This document shows positions 54,555 to 64,000 of a DNA stretch of 64,000 nucleotides, piece after piece. Source of the stretch: Rhipicephalus microplus (taxonomy: Eukaryota; Arthropoda; Arachnida; Ixodida; Ixodidae); contig NC_134710.1 in the NCBI RefSeq assembly GCF_043290135.1, forward strand, positions 136,856,155-136,920,154, written 5' to 3'. Each line of letters begins with the position of its first letter. Position 1 is the stretch's first letter. Both the position numbers and the translations under genes were made by a program. Under the pieces are notes generated by a model. It had not been told where the DNA came from, did no database searches, and worked only from the letters and a program-made list of their open reading frames with translations.

Positions 54555-55105
54555 GGCCCTATGCAGCTTCGCCCCTAAAAAGTGGCATCGGCAGCGTTGA
54601 CCCAACGAACGCATAGAATAAATATCATGACCCCCACAGGAATCAAACACCAGCATTCTGCGTGGCAGTCAAGTATTCTTCAACGAAGCCAACTCCAGGT
54701 CTCGGAACAGCTTTTCAAGTGGACTGTAATGCTGTAATGTTTGTGAAACGTCAATAGTGGTTGTAGGGCTGGCTATGCAATTTTATAAACAGTACATACG
54801 CAGTCCTGTCATACAGCCGTTACGTTGGGCTAACAACAACTGTATAGGGAAGCGCCATGCTCAGTGATATAGATGTCAGCTTACCGCTTCTGGTGTTGCT
54901 AACATCCGGCATGTTGCTGTTGTCATCGTTATTCAACAGTAAACATGCGACTGTATAACACATGTCTCTTAGTACAAAACTTTTACCTATCTTTAGAGAC
55001 ATCTGAAACGTTTCGCCCAATAAATAATCACAACACAGGCATCTTCCCTCCGCATGCTTCGCATAACATCGATTACCAAGGTACGTGGGATTTGCGGAAT
55101 TTTTT
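54555..55105 (+). repeat. Dispersed repeat family A, copy 4 (3' half)
   Basis: Starts after the microsatellite region: ggcatcggcagcgttgaccc, catagaataaatatca, the antisense tRNA-like block (54640-54705), ccaggtctcgg, gaaacgtcaatagtggttgtagggctg, cagccgttacg, tggtgttgctaac and catcttccctccgcatgc. Confidence 0.7.
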
Positions 55106-57185
55106 ATATCCTTAGTTCTATATCAAGGAAGCTGCTCTTGGGGTGCTCAAGTGTAGTGCACAATGTTACTGTAGTTAAGGTCAAGCAAATAATGAATCGA
55201 TTGAATGTCAGTAGGGTTAATACTGCAAACATTGTCAAGTATATTAGAACACAATCTTAGGATGCGTGTGGATTGAATAATTGCTTAGGTTAACTTGAAA
55301 TGGTCACATACATTTATGAAGGGCTTGCCTTCAGCCGAATGACAGAAGCTCGTTCCTTGCTTCTACAAGAAATGTAGAGAATCTTACAGGTGGCTATGAT
55401 GAGTAAGCGATGAAGATGTAAAACTTATCTGAGAGATATTTATGTGACAACAACAGTTACATGCTTGATCATTCATATGGTTGTGCGTTAACACCAATTT
55501 TATACTTCCGTGGCATTGTTACTCAGACCGAACAAAAATGATGCAACACGCTTATATATATTAAATAGAACACGGGTCTGGCTTTAATTCCGGGATGTCA
55601 AAAAAATGCAATGTGGCATTTTACAAAACTGCATTTTGAAATTACTGAATTTTCAGAGACCCTTAATTGAGATTTAAAAGTTTGCGTTGTACATCATATT
55701 CGACAATATTATTTGGCCCTATTGTTAATCTAAAACGTGGCAATAATTTCAGAAATTGCGAAAGCGGTGACCATTATTCAATGGGAGGGAGAAATCTGAA
55801 AGTGGAGCACTATTCAACAATGTGCCACATTCGCGATTGTTTTCTAAAAATAATGGTCCCGAAATTGCAAAAATAACAGTTTTTTTTTTGTAAACTCACG
55901 TCATTCATGATATACGCAGGAAAAATTAGAGACGAACAACTACTGTAATGTTTTGAAGGATCTTGCCTAGATCTCCTTTTATTTTTTCGCAATGCGCAAA
56001 AGACAGTTCTGGTTCAGTGGTGAATTTCTTGATTTTCTTTGGCGAAGGCAAACTTTTTGTTCGCCAAACTAAGATTGCTGACGTGTCCCTGGGGCTCGAA
56101 CAGCAAGATAAAAAAATTCAGTCACATTTAAGGGGTTCGGCGGACATGAACTGATATTCTTATATGAACACACCACGTAGGTGTAGAGGAGAAGAGAGAT
56201 AAATGCCGTGGGTATTGGGATATGTAAATTTCATATTGAAGAAATAAAGTCTATATCTGCATTGTTAAGACGAACAGCGCTGGACGAGGGATGGTGAAAG
56301 AACGACATACGAGGAAGGAAAGAAAGCGTTGTTTGTTCCTAGACCAGTTAAGTGCACTCCTGTAGTTCATACTGTAAATCTTTAGACGATGCCAAATGGT
56401 TCAACTGGTAATGCCAATGGCGCAAACATCTCGACAAGTGCACTCGCCAAGGCGCTGCACCAGCGACATTGCCCGTCCTTAAGTGCGGAGCATGCACTGT
56501 ATGGCCCCCGGTTGTCGTCATCTCTTGTCTCGCATCGTGTCTTGGCGTAATTAACGTTCAGAGCCAAGCAGAGCACAGCCTAGCCATGTATGTTATAGCG
56601 AAACAAGGGGACTTGTATATTATAGTATGGCAAAAGGTTGGAAAAGGAAAACAGGACGGAAAGCAGGATGGAATGAATATGGCACAACATAGCCATGTAT
56701 AGTAAATAGGAAACGAGTCGGTAAATGAAGGGATGATGAGGAGGAAAAGGGTAGAGTGAAATAAGGAGGGGAGCGGGTGCTACTACAACATTACACAAGT
56801 TTTCCTTTCCCGCCACGGATGCCGAGCCAGCTGCACGTTTTGAATGCCAGCGCTTCTTCGCCCGTGAACGCTTCAGGTCCTAAGGGCAGGCGAATCTCTG
56901 CTTCGATCTTCCTACAGTTTTCACGTTGAGTGAAACTGCAGTGATAGTTCATCACTTCAAGCCTTCATGTTACAACATTCAAAGTTATATTTTTTTGTAT
57001 ATTTGTATGGTCAATCTTAAGGCACTAAAGAAAGATTTGAAAAAAGTCAGATGAAATAAACACGACAAAAAACAAAAGAATGGTGGTGAACCTTTCTGAA
57101 GTTCCAAAAGTTTGTAGTTCCAAAAGCATTTAAGGAAGAGGAACACCGAAGCAAACCGTAAAGGCGAATAAGTTGGCAATGGTCG
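55106..57185. other. Non-coding stretch
   Basis: Short open frames only, none with a domain; no repeat recognised. Confidence 0.4.
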
Positions 57186-57189
57186 CTAT

Positions 57190-57830
57190 CTCAAAACACC
57201 GTACCTTTACAGAGCTAGCGTGACCGCCAATACTCTGAACAAGAGAAATGCAAGACGCCGCCCCATGGGTCTGTACACAACTGAACAAAAATTACTTGAT
57301 ATGATTTCCATCGTAAGGCACTTCATGAGGGGATCTCTCCCCTGTAACCGCAAGCGTAGGAAGGCGGCGTCGGGTGTCGCGCGGCCGTCCATACCACCGC
57401 TGCGCGTCCCCAGAGACACGACACAAGATTTTACTAAGGATGTTTGAGATGAAGGCCCTACAAGTCATCACTGTGTTGAGGTCGTTGATAAGCACAATGC
57501 GCACACTCCTCACTAGATTGACAACACCATCAGCTCTAAGGGCAGTGCAAGTTCTGGATACCTTGAAGCCAGTCCTTGCAAGCCTTCTTTAGCATCATGA
57601 ATTGCAGCGTACTATAAAACAGTCGAAGTCGGCCTCTACACTGTGACAGTTCACAGTTTCATGACCTAGTGGTTCATTAAACGCTGCTATGCGTGCTAGT
57701 GTACTACTCTCTTTCCCTAATTCTCTATTATTTCTCCTTTTCCCCTTTCCCCCGGGTAGGTTTGCAAACCCCGTGCAACCTGGTTAAGCTTCCAGCCTTT
57801 CCTTTGCTTTTCAATCTCCCTCTATAAATC
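57190..57830 (+). pseudogene. Possible LINE remnant: ORF1-like end plus 3' UTR
   Basis: The 3' part (57715-57830) is pyrimidine-rich, then gggtaggtttgcaaacccc, gcaacctggttaagcttcc and a TC-rich end, paralleling the 3' UTR order of RNase-H-type LINEs (gggtag-caa-c, ggttaacctcc). Upstream, a frame ending AVQVLDTLKPVLASLL then stop could be an ORF1 C-terminus. No RT is present, so ORF2 would be deleted. Tentative. Confidence 0.35.
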
Positions 57831-60776
57831 ACTCACATTTTGCTCTAAACGCGCATAAATAAAATAAACACAGTGATATGTGTTCTTTTATAAGGCTATG
57901 GTTCACATTCCAAACTCTTCGGAGGTGAGTGCTACAAATTTGAAGCGGTGAGCTGAGCTAGTTGGAATTCTGAAGTTTAATGCATTTCTTAAGAGAAACA
58001 CGGAAAAAACCAGGAGTCATAGAAAGACAGTAGGACAGTAAAATGCGTGTTTATCTGCCTAGCACTCCAGGCCTCCCGCCACGAGTTTTTTTTTTTTTTT
58101 TAAGATCAAAAAGGGTCACGGAGTGTTTCTTACGTGTAGTATTATACTCTATGATTCATGCAAAGCACTTGTTGAAGAAGGAGACCATTTGATCGATGTT
58201 TCAACCAAAGAAAAAAATTTGACTCATTGAACTCTGCCTTGCATGCCACTCCGACGTCAAAAGAGAAGCGATATGTGCGCCCTAACGTTGTGTGCTTAAT
58301 GAGATTAAAAATACAGTTTCGTACTTTGGTAATAATTAGATGCTTGAGTGCAGTATTTTGTGGCTATGTTTCGCGCAATCTGGAGATTGTGCAACACAGA
58401 ACTTGTCAGGGGTCGACAACAAATCCAACAGAAGTCCCTCAAAGGACGAAGAGTGCGCTACCGCAACAGTCCTTGTGTTAGTTGAAAAAAAAAATGAGGA
58501 CCAAGCAGTCGCCACAACAAGCAACTGTACCGTTTCCGATAGAATAGAATATTCTATTGCAGCGTTTCTTCATCCTAAAGAGCGAGACAGCGGAACTTCC
58601 GGTCACCCCTAAATCAGCAGAAACGTCACGCATGTCGTCATCGCTAGAGCGGCACGTCGCTGTCGATTCTGGCTTTGGTGGTGGTGATTCTTGCAACATA
58701 AAGAGGACCCTGAAGTCACATGGAGCAGGTTGCGGGCTCCCAGAGACACGGGCCTACAACCACTGGCACTGCTAGGAAATCGATACTTAAGCGATGCTAA
58801 TCAGAACCTTCCTTTTTTATTTAAACATCTTTCTGCGGTGCGACTTCATACGTGATGTTTGTACTTAGGTGGGCGTAAAAAGCTTTCATCTCACACTCGT
58901 CATAGTATGAAAATACGCATGTCAGAATAAACCGCCCCAAAACCCTTATTTGAACTTTGGAAGCATAGGGCATGTTGGCGGGTCTTTTACCCTATAGAAT
59001 ACTCTCGCCTAATAACAACACTGGAAATCAATAACTAATTGTGGTTAGAGTCGTCTAAAGGTGAATGAATACCGCCCTGTCGTCTATTTCTGCCTTACGT
59101 TAGTGTAGCGTTCAAATCGCAGATAATGCTAACGCACAATGCCACAATGACACGGTGGTGAGCCTCAGCCAATTTTTTGTGTTTTTAGTTTTACTAAATC
59201 ATTATTTTCATTTGTTTTGTTGTTTTAAATATTTTTATTAAATCCTGAGTGATTGGCTATTACTAATTCATATTCACTTCGACGTTCTTTTTATTAGCGT
59301 AATCCTCTATCGCACTTTCCAGTTAGAACGTTAGTTTCAGCTCATAAATTACAATGACCAGGAATATTCAAGAGTTGAGGTTCACTGTCCAGTTGATTTC
59401 TTTGTGATTAAAGAGCATGATGACCAACATATTTCAGTGGTCTTGCAACAGATTTATTTTAGACAGATAGCGTATTCAATTTATTTAGCGGGTGGTTACC
59501 TTATTGATATGAAAGCCTGAAGTGCCTGCTCAGAGGTTGGCCCACGAAAACATGGCGTGTGGTACCCAAAACTTTCTTGAGCTTAAGTATATTCACTTAA
59601 AGATCAAGGCTTGATCTGAAATAGAAACCAGGGATTCGTCATGCACTTCGTTTCTGAGTTTCACCGAGTGGCTTGACCTCTAAGCTTTGCAGCTAAGCGG
59701 CGGAGCCAGTGATTTCGGAGAATGATGAGAAAACGAAAAACTGGTCTCGTTCAAAACATTGCGGTCGTAATTAAGTTGAAATAGCCGTATTCAAGAGAAT
59801 CAATGGTAAAATAGGGTGAACTAAAGGTGAATTATAATTGTCTGGCAGCCTCAAAATATTTACATTGGGTGTCTCATGAAAGCTTAAGCTTTCGCCTGTG
59901 CTCTTCGTTAAGTAAAGAGACTAAGTTATCTTAGTGCGATACTTAGATAAAAGCTTTTCGAGTGCGACAAACAAATGCGTGTTTCTGTTCAATGACCAAT
60001 GCTAAAGTCTTTTTCGCGTTATCAACACCGTACAAGATTATCAGAAGGCAATGATTACGATTCTTCACAGTACGTGAATCTTTTAAGCGTGCTTGTCCAG
60101 TCCGATTTGCACCGAGAAATCGCGGATATGCATTTTGCGTAACCATAAGTTGGGAAAAAATTTTGTAAGTCCTGATTTCAATATGTGATGTTGTCTTCTT
60201 GTCGAAACAAAGGATTGTCGACTTGTCAAGCTTCCTATTGATCACTTTTTTTTTCTATGCCGCCCTCCCCCTTCAGTTTGTACATAAATATATAGGATGG
60301 CATACAAACAATTTCAGTTTCAACTTAAATACCTTCTTGAGAAAACATCCCTCAATTCACGTGTAATGCACCCATATCTTTATAGTTTGACTTGACCATA
60401 CGGAAGATATTATGTTCACTAACCACTGTAACGGGTAATTCTCCGCAATAAAATTCAACGCACGTGCACACAACCTCCTCACAAAAGGCAAACGGAAACC
60501 TCTTGAAGCAGAAACATGTGATTTCGTGCTACCGTCGGATAGTGTAGCACACAACTAACTCCGAAAACAAGTTCGATTCAAGTGCAGTGATTTGACGAGC
60601 CTTTTTTTTTATTTAGCATGCATGTGATGAGACTCTAAACTTCTGGAATTCTTCTTACAGTGTAGCAGTCCCCTAACAGCTAATCACGAGCCCGAAAGCG
60701 TGCCTTTACTTGCACCCGGTGATACTTCTGTATGGCCTCCCACACCAGCTGAAGAAAAAAATCACATCATACCCAC
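57831..60776. other. Long AT-rich non-coding stretch
   Basis: Nearly 3 kb without recognised repeat or domain. Open frames of up to 100 codons on either strand have no known match. A T16 run at about 58087-58102. Confidence 0.4.
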
Positions 60777-61195
60777 GAAGTGAATGATGATTGGTGGGGT
60801 GAAGCGTTCGTAAGTCCGTCCGTGCTTTCGTCCAACCATTCGTTCTTGATTCCATCCGTCCATGCGTCCATCCGTGCGTCCGTCCGTGCGTCCGTCCATG
60901 AGTCCGTCGGTGTGTCTATTCATCCGTGTTACCATCGGTGCATCTGTCCTTCCATGCGCCCCTACATGCATCCGTCCGTATGTCCGTTCTTCCGTCTGTC
61001 TATCCATCCGTCCGTGCGTCTTTTCGTGCGGTCATCCCTTTGTCTGTATGTGCGTCCATAAGTCCGTCCGTCGATCTGTATGTCCATCCTTCCGTTCATC
61101 TATCTAGTGAACACTCCAAGTACAGCCATCTCACATATTTTCATCATGAGAGAGAGAATAAAACAATTATTTGCGACCGAGTAAAGAGTGTCGGT
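60777..61195 (+). repeat. Dispersed repeat family B, copy 4
   Basis: Head gaagtgaatgatgattggtgg, gtgaagc, then about 280 bp of imperfect GTCC/ATCC units (60805-61105), then tagtgaacactccaagtacagcca, which is the reverse complement of 14403-14430 in copy 1. Confidence 0.7.
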
Positions 61196-61980
61196 GAGTG
61201 GGCTCCTTAGTCCGGGATCCCATTGGCACAGACCGCTGTCCTCGCTCGTCTCACGAGGGCCTCTTGGGTTGGACAGAGCTACCTCCCACCCTACAGTGTT
61301 GTTCTGGGCTGTGGGTTATAGAGGTGGATTGTGTCATGTATTTATTATATGCAAGTAGCGCCATCCAGCTGACATTCTAAGGAACGCTCTTTCAAGTATG
61401 TGCCATCAGTGGCTACATACATCATCGGAGGATGAACAAACCCACACCCTAAGGAGCTTGACCTCAAAAAAAGGAAGAGGTGGGATCGAGGGAAGCCCGA
61501 AAAAATCCTTACGTGGTCTACTTTCGAGACATGAGCCACCTATAAACTACTGAGATTTATGACACAGGGACACCCATTAGAAAGTTTATTGTATCCTGTG
61601 CTATGCGAGGCTTTGAATCCAATATCACCCAAACGCTATAGGAACGGCCAAAGAATAGGCGGATCCGCTTCATCGTGAAGAATAACAAGTTGCCCAAGTG
61701 TAGCAACAAAAGTACCTTCGCCGGGATGCCCGCATATCATTATTGCTTCAGGTCACAACTGGAGCCCCGATGCTCGTGCGCAGCTGGAGGAGTGGACACA
61801 TTGATGCTTTCGATGCCGACCTCGCCTTCACACCAGCCGTCATGGTCGACGTCAGGACGCCCATAATGCAGTCCTCCGGCTGGAATCCCTCGAGACGCGA
61901 TGAAAATAGGGCACTTGAAACAGTGTCATCTCGACGCCGAAGCACCCAGGACTACGCCCCAAGAAGACGCCTCCGATTCA
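61196..61980. other. Moderately GC-rich stretch, nature unclear
   Basis: Several frames are open for 60-90 codons but stop-free text is not consistent. Nothing recognised with confidence. Confidence 0.35.
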
Positions 61981-61998
61981 GGGGGGGGGGGGGGGGGG
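61981..61998. repeat. poly(G) run, 18 nt
   Basis: Longest of the five G runs. Confidence 0.95.
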
Positions 61999-62870
61999 CT
62001 CCTCGTAAATAGCCAGAAGAAGCCTTGGCACAAAAGAGAAGCAAAGCTGAGGACACGCTAAGGCAAAGAAGCGGCCCACGAAGTCGTTGAGCCCGCTCCT
62101 GTTTTCGCGTGCTTTTCGTGTGTTTTCCCACTGAGCCGCGGAAGTGAAACGGAGGCCGACGGGGAGGGGGCACTGCGTGCACGCGTGCCACCCGGAATCG
62201 CTGGGGCCAATATTTGAGCGCCCGTGGCCAATTCCGCCGAACGGCAGTCCCGCTCTCTTATTTTTTTTTTATACGCACACGCAGCGCACTCCTCCGCGAA
62301 TATGCGCGCCCAATACAGCCCTTGAAACATTTACAGCGGACAATAAAAGCGGAGCCTTCATCTTCTTACGGCACCCGTCTCCGCGGAGAGCGCCGTCTTT
62401 TGCATCCGAGCGCGGCCCGCCACTGAACGAGCAGAAGAGGCCGCCGCGAGTCTTTTACACGGCCAAATGGATGTATCGGCGCAGAGCGCTGGTCGGGATT
62501 TTAGCGCTCTGGGCTGGAAGGAGTCGAGAGGGGGTTCTTGATACGCCCAGCATATCTCTTTTTCCTTTTTACTCGCGGCTCCATCAGCCCAGGCCGTTTC
62601 ACCAGAGCCGGGCTCTCGCGAACGCTGATGCGCTCTCTAACGATTTCTTTCAGCCACTGGCGCTTCCCCTAACGGAGCCGGCGCGCCGGAGCGCTCGACA
62701 CGCGGGGACAGCCCGCCGGATTAGGCAGAGCGACCCCTTTTGTAATTCGCTTGCCGTTCTGCTCTTCCGAAACGCTGTTCCGATGCCAAGTGGCTGCGGT
62801 GCCCTCCCAAACCCCGTCAGCGAACGTTTCTACCCCTCCCGTTGAGCTGTTCGTTCTCCCATTTCTTTCT
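61999..62870. other. GC-rich, CpG-rich island 4
   Basis: Includes a 233-codon open frame (62144-62845) with overlapping open frames on both strands, low-complexity Arg/Pro/Ser-rich translations and no domain. Internal AT-rich words (gacaataaaagc, ttgtaattcgc) in GC-rich DNA recall regulatory elements. No repeat match in the window. Confidence 0.35.
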
Positions 62871-63682
62871 CTTGTCATATTGTTTAATGTAGTGTGCACA
62901 TTTTGCACGAATGTGTTCGGGTGGACGCGTGCATGTCCAATGGCTTTCCATTGTTTATCGTATCATTCTCGCCAACTAAACGACCATCGAGCATTCGCAA
63001 GAATGTTATTCTATAACTCTGATGTCGTACACTGGCACCTATTTCACAAAACGATAGCCGTAGCAACTTCAGAGAAATCGCCAAAGGGAAGATGCTTGTG
63101 AGCGTATACACGGGGTCAGTATATTCATTCACTGATTCATTGTATGTACTTTTGAACATAACATGTACTTGCAGGACAAGACACTCAAGGAAATTATATT
63201 AGGTGCAGTCATTCGGGTGATCTCGTTTCAAGCGTGGTTTTCACGTTTATTTATGTTCACTTATTTTCGCATTTTGTTTTCCCCGACAATGAGAAAGTGT
63301 GGCGCCTTTAGCAAGATGTCAAGTATACGTGGGCAAGCGAGCTTGCCGTTATTGAAGCTTTCGTCGAGCAGCCTTTTCAATACTTGACAAGATCCCTGGC
63401 ACGTGCTGCTTGCTTTCTCGCCATCAACAATGCAGCACGTTCCCGATGTTTTCGGCTCACGCACACTGAAACACAAGCGTACGATCATTGGTGTTTCCCC
63501 CATGTGGTTTCCACACGACCTGTTGGACTCGCTATTATTCCAGCCGAGTGGCTGAGTAGAAATATGCTGACTGTCTGTTTTTTCATCACGTCGAATAGAG
63601 GTAATAAGTTGCCTCTGACACGTACGATGAGCGTGCCTTGCACAGCAAGTACGACTTGTCCTTGTCAAGCCATTAATCACAA
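62871..63682. other. Non-coding stretch
   Basis: Open frames of up to 139 codons (minus, 63261-63680) show no recognisable domain. Confidence 0.35.
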
Positions 63683-63683
63683 G

Positions 63684-63739
<56 letters not shown>

Positions 63740-63972
63740 ATGTGGGGTTTAACGACCCAAAACCACCATATGATTATGAGAGGCGCCGTAGTGGAGGGCT
63801 CCGTAAATTTCGACCACCTGGGGTTCTTTAACGTGCACCCAAATCTGAGCACACGGGCCTACAACATTTCCGCCTCCATCGGAAATGCAGCCGCCGCAGC
63901 CGGGATTCGATCCCGCGACCTGCGGGTCAGCAGCCGAGTACCTTAGCCACTAGACCACCGCAGCGGGGCAAT
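63683..63972 (-). mobile_element. SINE, main family (minus), with expanded tail
   Basis: On the plus strand: (GATT)n at 63683-63739 (the AATC tail seen in reverse), ggggtttaacg, ccaccatatgattatgagag, gtagtggagggctcc, gttctttaacgtgcac, ccaaatctgagcacac, cctccatcggaaat, gggattcgatcccg (box B complement, about 63901-63914), ggtcagcagccgagtacc and ccactagacca (box A complement). Essentially full length; the flank after 63972 is too short to judge a duplication. Confidence 0.88.
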
Positions 63973-64000
63973 CCAGAAAACAATCACCGTAAGTGGGTAT

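Noticed and set aside
60762..61107. Ser/Pro-rich open frames as repeat proteins
   Set aside because: They translate the GTCC/ATCC minisatellite of repeat family B in all frames.
62144..62845. 233-codon open frame on the plus strand as a gene
   Set aside because: GC-rich DNA with open frames on both strands at once, low-complexity translation and no domain; treated as part of a GC-rich island.
1..64000. CRISPR array, rRNA operon or bacterial gene cluster
   Set aside because: No regularly spaced short identical repeats with unique spacers, no rRNA-like stretch, and gene structure is clearly not bacterial.
1..64000. LTR retrotransposon or endogenous virus
   Set aside because: No pair of direct long terminal repeats, primer-binding site, protease or integrase motif was found; all RT pieces have non-LTR features.

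Overview
This window reads as intergenic or intronic chromosomal DNA from a large, repeat-rich arthropod genome, most likely a hard tick. The reasons are degraded non-LTR retrotransposons (LINEs) of at least three kinds, many short repeats with tRNA-like heads (box A/box B) and (AATC)n tails, long microsatellites, and no long clean gene. The tick assignment rests on my recollection of tick SINE and LINE families, not on a search. I see no bacterial-type operon, rRNA, CRISPR array or convincing functional tRNA gene.

Layout. 1-4.4 kb: unique DNA, one tRNA-headed SINE and the first of four copies of a roughly 1 kb repeat (family A) carrying an ATCT microsatellite. 4.4-8.6 kb: SINEs of several families, a decayed THAP-type zinc-finger remnant near 5.2-5.5 kb and a GC-rich block. 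8.9-17.9 kb: LINE remains, including a jockey-like reverse transcriptase (10.3-11.7 kb), an RT piece joined to an RNase-H-type LINE C-terminus (12.2-13.0 kb) and a CR1/L2-like element (15.1-17.9 kb) interrupted by a 70 bp LINE 3' end with a 15 bp target-site duplication. 18.6-19.2 kb: GC-rich island. 19.8-22.6 kb: the best-preserved LINE, on the minus strand, with RT (YADD intact), RNase H and a C-terminal Cys/His motif. 24.2-27.5 kb: two GC-rich islands and a young SINE with a perfect 20 bp duplication. 28.4-31.5 kb: an RTE-like fragment and a large imperfect inverted repeat (family C). 31.6-36.5 kb: a CR1/L2-like LINE (ORF1, AP endonuclease, RT) carrying two later insertions, a SINE and a 1.4 kb RNase-H-type LINE, each with its duplication. 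36.5-47.9 kb: repeats of families A, B and C, a tandem array with a period near 147 bp, SINEs and microsatellites. 47.9-53.1 kb: a repeat-poor stretch with several splice-donor-like sites on the minus strand, the most gene-like part of the window although I recognise no product. 54-64 kb: further repeats, a 22 bp perfect palindrome, a GC-rich island at 62.0-62.9 kb and a minus-strand SINE at the right end.

Nothing here works together as a pathway. What the sequence records is layered retrotransposition: old CR1/L2-like and jockey-like elements, later hit by RNase-H-type LINEs and tRNA-derived SINEs. Four GC-rich, apparently single-copy islands and the spliced-looking region are the best candidates for host function.
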